NCBI GenBank assembly: GCA_020636745.1
Contig: JACJXH010000001.1
Coordinates: 124,001-188,000, forward strand
DNA length: 64,000 bases
Reading direction: 5' to 3'
From: Lentimicrobiaceae bacterium
GTDB taxonomy: Bacteria > Bacteroidota > Bacteroidia > Bacteroidales > Lentimicrobiaceae
In this document: positions 1-8,936 of the stretch, piece by piece
How positions within the stretch are numbered: the stretch's first letter is position 1
How the letters are laid out: every line of letters starts with the position of its first letter
Program-made: the position numbers and the translations under genes
The notes under the pieces: model-generated
Seen by the model: only the letters and a program-made list of their open reading frames with translations
Told to the model about the DNA's origin: nothing
Database searches by the model: none

Positions 1-6
1 TTTTCT

Positions 7-14
7 TATGTTTG
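7..14 (+). promoter_or_regulatory. -7 promoter element for the saccharopine genes
   Basis: The eight bases TATGTTTG match the Bacteroidota -7 consensus TAnnTTTG exactly and lie about 43 bases before the ATG at 57. The matching -33 element would fall outside the window, so only half the promoter can be seen. Its position argues against the earlier in-frame ATG at 12, which would begin inside the promoter. Confidence 0.55.
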
Positions 15-56
15 TTATCTTATCGTTATATAAATCTCTCATTTAACATAAATATT

Positions 57-1373
57 ATGAGTAAATTTATCGGAATCCGCCATGAAGACAAGTATGCAAT
101 GGAAAGACGTGCGCCCCTTACTCCCCGTCATGTTGGGCGTTTAATAAAGGAAAAGCAACTCGACATTGTTGTTCAGGCATCTGCTAAAAGAATTTTCGAT
201 GACAAGGAGTATTTGGAAGCGGGGGCTAAGGTTTCCGAAAATCTGGATGATTGCAGTATTATTCTTGGAGTCAAAGAAATTCCGGTTTCATTCTTTCAGC
301 CCGATAAAACTTATGTGTTTTTTTCGCATGTAATTAAAGGACAAGCACAAAATATGCCCATGCTAAAAAGAATGATGGATTTAAAGTGCAATTTGATTGA
401 TTACGAAAAGATTGTGGATGAACAGGGGAGGCGTCTTATTTTCTTTGGTCGGTATGCCGGTTTTGCCGGAATGATTAATTCGTTGTGGGCGCTTGGGGTC
501 AGATTAAAGGAATATGGTTTTGACACGCCTTTTCTAAGAATACAACAAGCCCATTTTTATCATTCGCTTGATGAAGCCAAAAAACTTATTTCAGAGGTTG
601 GGCAGGAGATTGCCGAACAGGGAATGCCAGCTGCGCTCCGGCCCTTTACTGTTGGTTTTACCGGTTATGGGAATGTTTCGCAGGGCGCTCAGGAGATATT
701 AGGTCTGCTTCCTGTTAAAGAGATTTCGCCCGAAAAGCTTTTAAACCTCAGCAGCCGCAATCTGTTGCCCGATAATTTAATCTATAAAATCGTTTTTAAG
801 GAGGAGCATCTTTCGGCGCATAACGATGGCCTGTTATTTGAATTGCATAACTATTACAAAGAGCCCGAAAAATATCACAGTGTTTTCGAGCAATATATCC
901 CTCATCTTTCGCTATTGATGAATTGTATGTATTGGGATATGAGATACCCCAGGATTGTTACAAAAGACTACCTGGAAAAAGCCTTTCAATCAGGCCGGCC
1001 GAAACTTTCGGTTATCGGAGATGTTTCTTGCGATATAAATGGAAGTATTGAAATTACACACAAAGGAACCGAAATAGAAAATCCTGTTTTTATTTATAAT
1101 CCCGCAACAAGATTACCTGTTATGGGTTTTAAAGGAGAAGGTATGATGGTGATGGCGGTTGATATTTTGCCTAGTGAACTGCCCCGCGATTCTTCAGCCG
1201 GTTTTGCAGATGCTCTTTTTAATTTTGTGAAGCATATAGCCGATTGCGATTTTCATGAACCTTATGACGATCTTGAACTGCCACGTGCAATTAAAAAAGC
1301 ATTGATTCTGCATAATGGTAAGCTTACGGCTGACTATAATTATCTTCAGCAATTTATCGATAAACTTGCCTGA
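57..1373 (+). CDS. saccharopine dehydrogenase (lysine-forming)/LKR-like protein
   Basis: A 438-residue protein of the alanine dehydrogenase/PNT-type fold, as in lysine-2-oxoglutarate reductase, which interconverts lysine plus 2-oxoglutarate and saccharopine. The N-terminus has the family pattern E-R-R-A-P-L-T-P (about residues 15-22), and a Rossmann glycine motif GYGNVSQG sits near the middle. The start at 57 is preferred because an upstream in-frame ATG at 12 overlaps a -7 promoter element. The next gene, 58 bases downstream on the same strand, is the second saccharopine enzyme, so the pair forms a two-step module equivalent to the eukaryotic bifunctional LKR/SDH protein. Whether it runs toward lysine breakdown or synthesis cannot be told from sequence. 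An alanine dehydrogenase is the main alternative, but the neighbour makes that less likely. Confidence 0.78.
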   Translation: MSKFIGIRHEDKYAMERRAPLTPRHVGRLIKEKQLDIVVQASAKRIFDDKEYLEAGAKVSENLDDCSIILGVKEIPVSFFQPDKTYVFFSHVIKGQAQNMPMLKRMMDLKCNLIDYEKIVDEQGRRLIFFGRYAGFAGMINSLWALGVRLKEYGFDTPFLRIQQAHFYHSLDEAKKLISEVGQEIAEQGMPAALRPFTVGFTGYGNVSQGAQEILGLLPVKEISPEKLLNLSSRNLLPDNLIYKIVFKEEHLSAHNDGLLFELHNYYKEPEKYHSVFEQYIPHLSLLMNCMYWDMRYPRIVTKDYLEKAFQSGRPKLSVIGDVSCDINGSIEITHKGTEIENPVFIYNPATRLPVMGFKGEGMMVMAVDILPSELPRDSSAGFADALFNFVKHIADCDFHEPYDDLELPRAIKKALILHNGKLTADYNYLQQFIDKLA

Positions 1374-1431
1374 AATATTATGCTAAAGCTCAAGTAATCG
1401 GTAATAAATAATGAAATAACGATATTCAGAA

Positions 1432-2769
1432 ATGGAAAAGATATTAATTCTTGGTGCCGGGCTTGTGGCCAGGCCTCTTATCAGGCATTTGCTCGGAAAA
1501 GGATACCGATTGACTGTGGCTGATATTTTGCAACATAAAGCTGCTGAACTTATTGAAAATCATCCAAATGCAGTGGCTATTGCCTTAAATGTGCATGATG
1601 AATCCGCACTTGGCGAATGTATTGAACAACATGATTTGGTCGTAAGTTTGCTGCCCTATATGTTTCATGTTCAGGTAGCCAGACTTTGTGTGGCCCTTCG
1701 CCGTAACATGGTTACCACCTCGTATGTAAAACCTGAAATGGAGGCGCTTGATATTCCTGCCAAAGAAGCGGGTATTGTTATATTGAACGAAATGGGGCTC
1801 GACCCGGGAATTGATCATATGTCGGCGATGAGGGTTATTGATCATATTCATGCAAGAGGTGGAAAAGTTGAAGAGTTTTATAGTGTTTGTGGCGCATTGC
1901 CTGCGCCGGAAGCGGCTACAAATCCATTCAGGTATAAGTTTTCGTGGAGCCCTAAAGGGGTTGTTATGGCGGGTAATAATGATGCAAGGTTTCTGAAAAA
2001 TGGCGGGGAAGTTCTTGTTCCGACAGCCCAGTTGTTCAGAAATCCCCTGACTATCAACTTTAGCAGTGTGGGCAATCTTGATATTTATCCTAACCGTGAC
2101 TCCATTTCATATATCAGCATTTATGGAATTCCGGAAGTTAAGAACATGATGCGCGGAACATTCAGGTTTCCTGGCTGGTGCGAAATTATGGATGCCTTAA
2201 AACGTTTAAACCTGATTTCATACGATAAGATTGATTTAACTGATCTTACCTTTGCTCAACTTGTGGCTCGCCAGATAGGTGCTGAAAATGAGGGGAATAT
2301 AAAAGCAATGGTGGCCGGATATCTGAGTGTGCCTGAAGATTCAGTTGCTATTCAAGCGATGGAATGGTTGGGGCTTTTTGAAAACAAGCCTATGCTCAGA
2401 AATGTTGATTCTGCATTTGAGGTAACCAGTGATTTGATGATTGACAAAATGCAACTTGAGACCTTTGAGCGCGACATGGTGGTTATGCAGCATACTTTTG
2501 TGGCTGCTTATGCCAATGGTTCAAAAGAAGTAATACGTTCAAGAATGCTTGATTATGGCTCGCCAGCCACTGATACGTCCATCGCCCGCACAGTTGCTTT
2601 GCCCGCTGCCATCGCTGCTGAAATGATTCTTAAAGGAGAAATAACTGTTAAGGGTGTTTTCAGGCCTGTTATCCCCGAAATTTATCAACCTGTTCTGAGT
2701 GAGCTTGAAAAGCTCAATATAAGCATGCGGGAGGAGTTTGGATTGCCTTTAAGTGAAAATATTGTATAG
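1432..2769 (+). CDS. saccharopine dehydrogenase (glutamate-forming) family protein
   Basis: 445 residues with an N-terminal Rossmann motif GAGLVARPL (residues 8-16) and the overall layout of the saccharopine reductase/homospermidine synthase-like family (Lys9-like). The expected reaction links saccharopine with 2-aminoadipate semialdehyde and glutamate using NAD(P). It follows the LKR-like gene closely with no terminator between them, then ends at a strong terminator (2797-2844), so the two are probably a bicistronic operon. Length is normal for the stand-alone enzyme, and there is no sign of truncation. Confidence 0.82.
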   Translation: MEKILILGAGLVARPLIRHLLGKGYRLTVADILQHKAAELIENHPNAVAIALNVHDESALGECIEQHDLVVSLLPYMFHVQVARLCVALRRNMVTTSYVKPEMEALDIPAKEAGIVILNEMGLDPGIDHMSAMRVIDHIHARGGKVEEFYSVCGALPAPEAATNPFRYKFSWSPKGVVMAGNNDARFLKNGGEVLVPTAQLFRNPLTINFSSVGNLDIYPNRDSISYISIYGIPEVKNMMRGTFRFPGWCEIMDALKRLNLISYDKIDLTDLTFAQLVARQIGAENEGNIKAMVAGYLSVPEDSVAIQAMEWLGLFENKPMLRNVDSAFEVTSDLMIDKMQLETFERDMVVMQHTFVAAYANGSKEVIRSRMLDYGSPATDTSIARTVALPAAIAAEMILKGEITVKGVFRPVIPEIYQPVLSELEKLNISMREEFGLPLSENIV

Positions 2770-2796
2770 GCCTGCATTTACTTTTATAATTTTGCA

Positions 2797-2844
2797 AACT
2801 GGCTGCATTCAATAATTATGGGATGCTGCCAGTTATTTTTTTTG
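2797..2844 (+). terminator. rho-independent terminator after the saccharopine operon
   Basis: A 12-bp stem with one mismatch (AACTGGCTGCAT at 2797-2808 against ATGCTGCCAGTT at 2823-2834) is followed directly by a run of T residues. It lies 28 bases after the stop codon at 2769. Confidence 0.85.
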
Positions 2845-2951
2845 CATGGCAGGAACATTGAGAGGCTTTTTATGAAATCAGTATGTGCTTTTTATACAAG
2901 CTTCTTTTTTAGAATTCAAACAAGATAAACTTCTTAATTATTATTGATTTT

Positions 2952-3683
2952 ATGGCTTTTACAAGATTTGGCAAATGGATTGGTGGCGGTCTGGGCTGGG
3001 CGCTTGGCGGACCAATAGGAGGTATTCTGGGCTTTGTTTTTGGTTCGATGTTCGATAGTATGCAAAGTGGGGATTATGAGCATAAAGGATTTACTCCCAC
3101 GCAGGAAGGCGACTTCAAGGTGAGCCTTTTGGTGATGATTGCAGCCATCATGAAAGCCGATGGAAAAATCCTGAAATCAGAGTTGTCTTTTGTAAAACAG
3201 TTTTTACTTGCCCAGTTTGGTGAAACAGAAGCTGAGCGTTTGCTATTGCTTTTGCGCGAAATTCTGAGGCAGGAACTTGAAGTGGATGAAATTTGCGAAC
3301 AGATACAGGAAAATATGGAGTATCCATCGCGTTTACAATTGGTGCATTTTCTTTTTGGTGTTGCCTCTGCCGATGGAGAGCCGCATCCGGCTGAAGCCGA
3401 AGTACTCAAAAGGATGTGTTTGCATATGGGTATCAGGCAAAATGACTTTAATTCCATTCAGGCCATGTTCATCAAGGATACTACCAGTGCTTACAAAATC
3501 CTTGAAATTACACCAGATGCCACTGATGAAGAAGTAAAAAAAGCATATCGCAAAATGGCGTTAAAATATCATCCCGACAAGGTAACACACCTTGGAGAAG
3601 ATGTGCAGAAGGCGGCCAAAGAGAAGTTTCAACAGTTGAATGCAGCATACAATGAAATCAAGCAACAGAGAGGATTTAACTAA
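2952..3683 (+). CDS. TerB-DnaJ membrane co-chaperone (DjlA-like)
   Basis: 243 residues in three parts. A glycine-rich hydrophobic N-terminal segment (about 8-34) is probably membrane-associated. A TerB-like helical domain follows (about 55-165), then a C-terminal J domain (about 175-243) with the HPD motif at 207-209. The HPD loop is the feature that stimulates DnaK ATPase. This order matches DjlA, although the proteobacterial protein is slightly longer. The next gene starts inside the last 44 bases of this one, which suggests translational coupling. The client is unknown. Confidence 0.82.
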   Translation: MAFTRFGKWIGGGLGWALGGPIGGILGFVFGSMFDSMQSGDYEHKGFTPTQEGDFKVSLLVMIAAIMKADGKILKSELSFVKQFLLAQFGETEAERLLLLLREILRQELEVDEICEQIQENMEYPSRLQLVHFLFGVASADGEPHPAEAEVLKRMCLHMGIRQNDFNSIQAMFIKDTTSAYKILEITPDATDEEVKKAYRKMALKYHPDKVTHLGEDVQKAAKEKFQQLNAAYNEIKQQRGFN

Positions 3684-4182
3684 ACTGTCTGTTAAGCTAA
3701 GTGATATTCCGCGGCCCGGCGAACTTAAATCACTTGTGGCGGTTAACCGGAAGTTGCTTGAAAAAACCACGCAGAAACTTGCTAAGTTTAATCCACGCGA
3801 ACTTGATAAAGTTGTGCATTCTTTGCATCATGATGCCTTTGAAGTTTTTGACTGCCTCTTATGTGCTAACTGTTGCCGGAGTATCAGTCCGGCTATGAGT
3901 CACAATGATGTGGCGCAACTTTCGCTGAAACTTAAAATGAGGCCTTCGGAGATTGTTACCAGGCACTTGCAGATGGATGAAGATGGCGATTATGTGTTTA
4001 CTTCTGCTCCGTGCCCTTTTATTGATGGGGAGAATTATTGCCATGTATACAGTCATCGTCCCAGGGCATGCAGTGAATACCCGCACACCAACCGGGCCCG
4101 GTTCTATCAACTGTTAAAGCTGTCATTGAAAAATGCTGAAATTTGTCCGGTGGTTTATGCTATTCTGATGAAACTGAGCTAA
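3640..4182 (+). CDS. YkgJ-type cysteine-cluster protein (putative Zn/Fe chelating)
   Basis: 180 residues with the UPF0153/YkgJ cysteine pattern: C72, C75, C78 and C79 in one cluster, then CPF, a second cysteine, and ACSEYP about 60 residues later. The family is thought to bind zinc or an iron-sulfur cluster, but its reaction is unknown. Start may be 3640 or the in-frame ATG at 3652; both overlap the end of the TerB-DnaJ gene, so the two are expected to be co-translated. The N-terminal 60 residues are charged and helical and not recognised. Confidence 0.75.
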   Translation: MQHTMKSSNREDLTKLSVKLSDIPRPGELKSLVAVNRKLLEKTTQKLAKFNPRELDKVVHSLHHDAFEVFDCLLCANCCRSISPAMSHNDVAQLSLKLKMRPSEIVTRHLQMDEDGDYVFTSAPCPFIDGENYCHVYSHRPRACSEYPHTNRARFYQLLKLSLKNAEICPVVYAILMKLS

Positions 4183-4268
4183 TGTTTATCATTGTTTTTG
4201 CACACGGTTCTCAAGTAAATGAAGCCGGAATAAGGTACGGCCTTTTAAGCTGTTTCGTAATTACCTGG

Positions 4269-5153
4269 TCAGGGATTGCTAAATCTTACGATTGTTCCCA
4301 ATGGTAGTTTTTTACCAAAGTTGTCCTGTAAAAAAAGTTCGCCCGACTCCAGGTTGGGTTGATTACCAAAGGCTGACTTAATCAGGTTTTCACCAATCAT
4401 GGATGAAAAGCCCATGGAATAGAGGCTCATAATCAGGAAATTTTCTTTGGGTTCAAGCAGTTCGCTGCAAAGCTTAATCATTTCGTTGATATTTTCCTCC
4501 AGGACCCATTTTTCGCCATCTGCACCACGGCCGTAAGCTGGAGGGTCAAGAATAATACCGCTGTATTTGCTGCCCCTGCGAACTTCCCTTTTGACAAATT
4601 TAAGTGCATCCTCAACAATCCACCGGATGTTGTCAAGCCCGCTCGATTCCATGTTCTCGCGAGCCCAGGTTATCACAGGTTTCACTGAATCAACATGTGA
4701 AACATCGGCTCCGGCGGCACAGGCTGCCAAAGAAGCGCCGCCTGTATAAGCAAATAGATTGAGCACTCTGGGCCGTTCCATTTTCATCGTTTTGATGCGG
4801 TCGTATATAAAATCCCAGTTATCACCCTGCTCCGGAAATACACCAATATGTCTGAAACTGGTTAGCCCCAGTCGCAACTTTAACTTCATCGATTTGTATT
4901 TATAATCGATGTGCCATTGTTCCCTGCAACCTTTGTTTAAAAACCACTTCCCTTTTTCCGGATCGTTTTTTTCCTTGCGAAAAATGGCCTGTGAGCGTTT
5001 TTGCCATTCTGCATCAGTCAAGGACTTGTCCCAAACAGCCTGAGGTTCGGGGCGGGTAACCACTTGATTCCCGAAACGTTCCAGTTTCTCAAAGTTCCCT
5101 GTGTCAATCAGTTCGTAGTCAATCCAGTTAGCGGGACTTAGTGATTTAATCAT
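4269..5153 (-). CDS. class I SAM-dependent RNA methyltransferase (RlmI/RlmK-like)
   Basis: 294 residues. SAM-binding motif I is NLFAYTGGAS (about 132-141), an acidic motif II follows (DSVKP, about 155), and the catalytic-type motif IV is DPPAYGRG (about 203-210). These match the 23S rRNA m5C/m2G methyltransferase group. Unlike RlmI there is no N-terminal PUA domain, so the exact target base is uncertain. It stands alone, convergent with the gene upstream and divergent from the TrmH-like gene at 5261. Confidence 0.78.
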   Translation of the reverse strand: MIKSLSPANWIDYELIDTGNFEKLERFGNQVVTRPEPQAVWDKSLTDAEWQKRSQAIFRKEKNDPEKGKWFLNKGCREQWHIDYKYKSMKLKLRLGLTSFRHIGVFPEQGDNWDFIYDRIKTMKMERPRVLNLFAYTGGASLAACAAGADVSHVDSVKPVITWARENMESSGLDNIRWIVEDALKFVKREVRRGSKYSGIILDPPAYGRGADGEKWVLEENINEMIKLCSELLEPKENFLIMSLYSMGFSSMIGENLIKSAFGNQPNLESGELFLQDNFGKKLPLGTIVRFSNP

Positions 5154-5225
5154 AATTTGCGGATTTTACGTTCAGGCAATTTTCCTTTCGGAATGAAACT
5201 AAAGTGCAAAGATGCGAATTTTCTC

Positions 5226-5233
5226 TAATTTTG
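5226..5233 (+). promoter_or_regulatory. -7 promoter element before the TrmH-like gene
   Basis: TAATTTTG is an exact TAnnTTTG match 27 bases before the ATG at 5261. No clear TTG -33 element is visible at the usual distance, so confidence is moderate. Its position supports the start at 5261 over an in-frame ATG at 5204. Confidence 0.45.
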
Positions 5234-5260
5234 CTCTGTATATACCTCAATCAATCAACC

Positions 5261-6058
5261 ATGGCCGACCCGATTACCAGTGTTCAAAACCCGAGAATCA
5301 AAAATCTTGTGCTTTTACAGCAGAAATCGCGCGAAAGACGCAGGCAGAACCGGGTTGTGGTGGAAGGTTTGCGTGAAACTGCCATAGCAGTAGCCAACGG
5401 CTTTAATATTTGCGAATTTTATGTCTGTCCTGAGATTGCAGATGTTCACGATTACAAAAAGGTAGCAGGGGAGGCCCCGGTTACTGTTGTTAGCCAGAAT
5501 GTATTTGAGAAACTGGCTTACCGCGAAGGCTCGGATGGATGCATTGCCTTGCTCGAACCCCGTTGGTTAAAGCTTGAAGATGTGAAACTGCGCAACAATC
5601 CACTTGTAATCATTCTCGAAGCCGTTGAAAAGCCTGGTAACCTTGGTGCTATTTTGCGCACTGCAGATGCGGCTGATGTGGATGCTGTGATTGTATGTGA
5701 TCCGTTAACAGATATTTATAATCCGAATGTTATACGTTCGGGTGTTGGATGCGTTTTTTCGCGGCAGGTGGTGGCCTGTTCTACTGATGAGGCACAGAAG
5801 TGGCTCAAAGATAAGGAGATAAAAAGTTATGCGGCCGAACTGAAAGCTTCTGCTCCCTATCATCAGTTTAATTATCAGAACCCAACCGCTTTTGTGATGG
5901 GAACTGAAGCCGACGGCCTTACAGCAAAATGGATTGATTTCTGCGATAAGCGTGTCATTATTCCCATGCTCGGCAGTATCGATTCGCTAAATGTATCCGT
6001 TTCAACGGCCGTGCTTGTGTTTGAAGCAATGAGGCAGCGCGAATTCCACGTTATTTAA
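5261..6058 (+). CDS. TrmH/SpoU-family RNA 2'-O-methyltransferase
   Basis: 265 residues. The SPOUT motifs are present: motif 1 EKPGNLGAILRTADA, motif 2 around FVMGTEADGL, and motif 3 IPMLGSIDSLNVSVS near the C-terminus. The enzyme is expected to methylate a ribose 2'-OH in rRNA or tRNA as a knotted dimer. A basic N-terminal segment with many Arg and Lys residues is the substrate-binding extension usual in the RlmB-like branch. The track of upstream codons from 5204 is rejected because a -7 promoter element at 5226 lies within it. Confidence 0.87.
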   Translation: MADPITSVQNPRIKNLVLLQQKSRERRRQNRVVVEGLRETAIAVANGFNICEFYVCPEIADVHDYKKVAGEAPVTVVSQNVFEKLAYREGSDGCIALLEPRWLKLEDVKLRNNPLVIILEAVEKPGNLGAILRTADAADVDAVIVCDPLTDIYNPNVIRSGVGCVFSRQVVACSTDEAQKWLKDKEIKSYAAELKASAPYHQFNYQNPTAFVMGTEADGLTAKWIDFCDKRVIIPMLGSIDSLNVSVSTAVLVFEAMRQREFHVI

Positions 6059-6108
6059 AGCGCAGCCGGCTTTTGCATTTTATTTACAGGAATACGGTAT
6101 TTTTATTA

Positions 6109-7341
6109 TCAGAAGCTGTAAACGGCGCCCAGTCCAATCCTCACATTGCCGGTTTCTGAACTGTTGACTACTTTGAATTTATCATCACTCACGCCAAAAG
6201 CTGCCACAGTGTATTCAATTTCACCAGTCAGGCTGAATTTGCCACTGATGTAAGTAATCATTGGGGCAATGCGGTATACATAGTCAATGTTTGCGCCACG
6301 GGCATATATGGGGCCGGTTATAGTCTCATCAGCTCCCAGGTTTTTGGTCAGGCCAAGGAAAAGTGACGGACGCCAGCTTTCAGCATTGAATGTTGTGTTT
6401 ACCCATATTGACTGAAAACTTATCGGACTGTATTCGTTTTTGTTGGTTGTTGCATCGGTATGGCTAACTGCAAACCCGCCCATCATCAGGTGGTCGTTTA
6501 AGGCTTGTCCGTAGGTGTACTGCGTCTTTATATTTAGTTTTCCGGTTGTATAGTTGATGAATCCGGAGTAGGATACACAATTGAGCGCTTCGTTTGCCAC
6601 AAAAAGACTGTCAGTAACTATTCTGGGTGTAAGTATTTTATAATCAACAGCTATGCCGGCAAAGATATTTGCGTTTTTGAACTGTATTTGCCCATGAAGA
6701 TTGGGTATAATGCTGTTGCGAAGGTAAATTGAACTGCTGCCCGAAGGTCCGGCATTTACATAATCTCGCTGCGAAGTGGCTGCTGCCACCAGATTGAATT
6801 TGCCGGTTTTATAATCAATGCGCATCTGTGGCTGGCGGCTGAATGAATGAAACGGAGCTCCTGTGTTGAGCGATAAAACGTTAGGAATCATTTCGGGAAT
6901 ATCGAGCGGATGCCAATACTGGCCAATGAGTAAACGTGTTTTTGTCCACTGCAGTGAAATGTAAGCGTGACGCAACCGGAAACTGTTATTTTCGCTGTTG
7001 GATGCACCAGTAAAGTCACTTTCAATGATTGCAAAAACTTTGGCTCCCATCACATCGGGCCCTGTTGCTTTGGCCGTCAGTCTGCTTGTCATGGCATACT
7101 GGTTAAAGGACGGCCTGGCATTTATATCTTTTCCATTGGCATCAAAAACTGGCTTTTGGGGGTAGAAAAGCAAAAATCCTTCGCGGGCTTCTACTACCTG
7201 TCTGCTGTCAAAAATGGCGTCGGCCCGAACAAAGCCCGATACCGATAATTTATATGGGTTGGTATTTTCCTGAGAATAAAGTTGGTTTGGTATGGATAAG
7301 GAGGTTAAAATCAGTAAGATGAGGTAGAAAGTTTGCTTCAT
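6109..7341 (-). CDS. DcaP-like outer membrane porin
   Basis: 410 residues from the ATG at 7339-7341, which begins a clean signal peptide (MKQTFYLILLILTSLSIP, cleavage near LYSQ). The mature part starts SGFVRADAIFDSR and continues as alternating amphipathic strands, with motifs such as LRHAYISLQW and LIGQYWHPLD and a final aromatic residue (YSF), all typical of 16-stranded trimeric porins of the DcaP/gram-negative porin type. The substrate cannot be predicted. An in-frame upstream ATG at 7431 would spoil the signal peptide and is rejected. Confidence 0.65.
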   Translation of the reverse strand: MKQTFYLILLILTSLSIPNQLYSQENTNPYKLSVSGFVRADAIFDSRQVVEAREGFLLFYPQKPVFDANGKDINARPSFNQYAMTSRLTAKATGPDVMGAKVFAIIESDFTGASNSENNSFRLRHAYISLQWTKTRLLIGQYWHPLDIPEMIPNVLSLNTGAPFHSFSRQPQMRIDYKTGKFNLVAAATSQRDYVNAGPSGSSSIYLRNSIIPNLHGQIQFKNANIFAGIAVDYKILTPRIVTDSLFVANEALNCVSYSGFINYTTGKLNIKTQYTYGQALNDHLMMGGFAVSHTDATTNKNEYSPISFQSIWVNTTFNAESWRPSLFLGLTKNLGADETITGPIYARGANIDYVYRIAPMITYISGKFSLTGEIEYTVAAFGVSDDKFKVVNSSETGNVRIGLGAVYSF

Positions 7342-7513
7342 ATTTTTTCGCGCAAAGTAAGGTAAAGAAATTAAGCTTTGCAAGTAAAGCCAGTTTCCAC
7401 ATTTCAGGCGCGCAGCAGAATAAATCTTCACTGCCGTTTAAGCATTATCAGTGCTGTAATCTTAAAGGAAGATAGTCGGATATTATCTAATATAAATACA
7501 GTTTAAAATTCCT

Positions 7514-7876
7514 TTATTCGTCCCGGTGAACACCATCGGGCGAGAAGGCGGGCAGGCAAACTGCGATGTACTCTGCGCCACCTTCGAAAGGAGTGCTGTA
7601 CTGAATCCATTCGTTGGGCTCTGCAACAAAAGCCTGCCCTGCTTTTACTTCAAGCACTTCTTTTTTGGTTGTAACCTGCAAAGTACCCCTGAGCACTATT
7701 GTGTATTCGGCAAACCCGGGACACTGCCCCGGTTCTGTCCAGCCTGCTTCGCTTAGCATACGGGCAATGCTCACTTCAGTGTTGCCGCTGTTTACACGGC
7801 CAATATATTCTTCAATACGTTTTTCCTTGTTGCCGGCAGCTTTAATGATAGAGGGTGCTTCAATGATTTTGGACAT
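7514..7876 (-). CDS. cupin-domain protein
   Basis: A 120-residue single-domain cupin: glycine/proline-spaced strands with GQCPGFAEYTIVLRG then KAGQAFVAEPNEWIQYS. The usual metal-binding histidines of the two cupin motifs are mostly replaced, so metal binding is doubtful and a ligand-binding or sugar-sensing role is possible. It is monocistronic between the porin and carbonic anhydrase genes. A possible -7 element (TACTTTTG on the minus strand, 7931-7938) lies 55 bases upstream. Confidence 0.7.
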   Translation of the reverse strand: MSKIIEAPSIIKAAGNKEKRIEEYIGRVNSGNTEVSIARMLSEAGWTEPGQCPGFAEYTIVLRGTLQVTTKKEVLEVKAGQAFVAEPNEWIQYSTPFEGGAEYIAVCLPAFSPDGVHRDE

Positions 7877-8004
7877 GATTAGTTCAGTGTTTTAGTTGGT
7901 GATATTTTTAATCAGTTAGCGTATTTACAACAAAAGTAATCAATCGCATTTTCGTTTTCTTCAATATGCGTGAATAAGATTTGCGTATAGCTAGCTATTT
8001 GCAA

Positions 8005-8640
8005 TTATTGGTCAATAAGTTCAAACTGCCCTGAGTCCTGATGGTATTCATAAATATTTCCTGTATGAATCATGTAGTGCCAGCCAATAAGTTTTAAAGT
8101 GCCCTGTTCAACACGGTCTTTGATATAAGGATAGGTCATCAGATGCCCCAATTGCTCCACTACATTCATTTGCTCGGTAAGCCATTCGCGGGCTGCATGA
8201 TCGGTGTTGCCTATTACTTTCAATACTTTTTCTTTTACCGGCATGGCTAACTCGAGCCAGCGCCGCGTATGGGGAATGGTTGAAAGCCGCTCAGTTGACT
8301 CATAAAGGGCGGCACATCCTCCGCAGTTGGAGTGCCCGCAAATGATAATATTGCTGATGTTGAGTATTTTAACGGCATATTCAATGGCTGAAGTTGTTGC
8401 CAGAAACTCGCCAGACTCCCGATACATCGGCACCAGATTGGCAATATTCCGGATGATAAACAATTCGCCAGGCATTGTTTGGGTAATAAGCGATGGCACT
8501 ACTCTGGAGTCAGAACATCCTATGAAAAGCGTATGAGGACTTTGTTGCCGTCCTATTTCCTCAAAATGCTGGCGGTTGGCTTCAAAATCGTTTTGACGGA
8601 ACTGAATCACTCCTTTATTAAAATCAGGCATGGCTTTCAA
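8005..8640 (-). CDS. beta-class carbonic anhydrase
   Basis: 211 residues carrying the beta-carbonic anhydrase zinc site: C42, D44 and R46 in CSDSRV, then H103 and C106 in CGHSNCGGC. The Asp-Arg dyad is intact. It interconverts CO2 and bicarbonate in the cytoplasm, feeding carboxylation reactions. The start could also be the ATG three codons later (MPDFNKG). Length is typical. It is a stand-alone gene, divergent from the SPFH protein gene. Confidence 0.92.
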   Translation of the reverse strand: MKAMPDFNKGVIQFRQNDFEANRQHFEEIGRQQSPHTLFIGCSDSRVVPSLITQTMPGELFIIRNIANLVPMYRESGEFLATTSAIEYAVKILNISNIIICGHSNCGGCAALYESTERLSTIPHTRRWLELAMPVKEKVLKVIGNTDHAAREWLTEQMNVVEQLGHLMTYPYIKDRVEQGTLKLIGWHYMIHTGNIYEYHQDSGQFELIDQ

Positions 8641-8936
8641 TTTTTATGATAAACAGTTTTTGTCTGTTGTTGTTGAACTCTGGTCATGATTTCTACAGTT
8701 AATGATGGGTATTGTGAGCGGTCTGAACAAATGAAAGCTCTTTATTTGTGCTTTTTGATTTGTTTGTTTGTTGTCAATGCCTTGAATAACTGTTAATTAT
8801 GCTGGTTTTTTAATTGGTCTTTATCCTGAGGAGTTCAAGTTATAACTTCTTCATATCAAATATACAGATTGTCAGTGCTTTTGCTATATTTACAACATGC
8901 TATTTTTTTCATTATTAACATAAAAATTGTATCAAT

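Noticed and set aside
2787..2794. TAATTTTG as a promoter for the TerB-DnaJ gene
   Set aside because: It abuts the terminator stem starting at 2797 and would place the terminator just after the start site.
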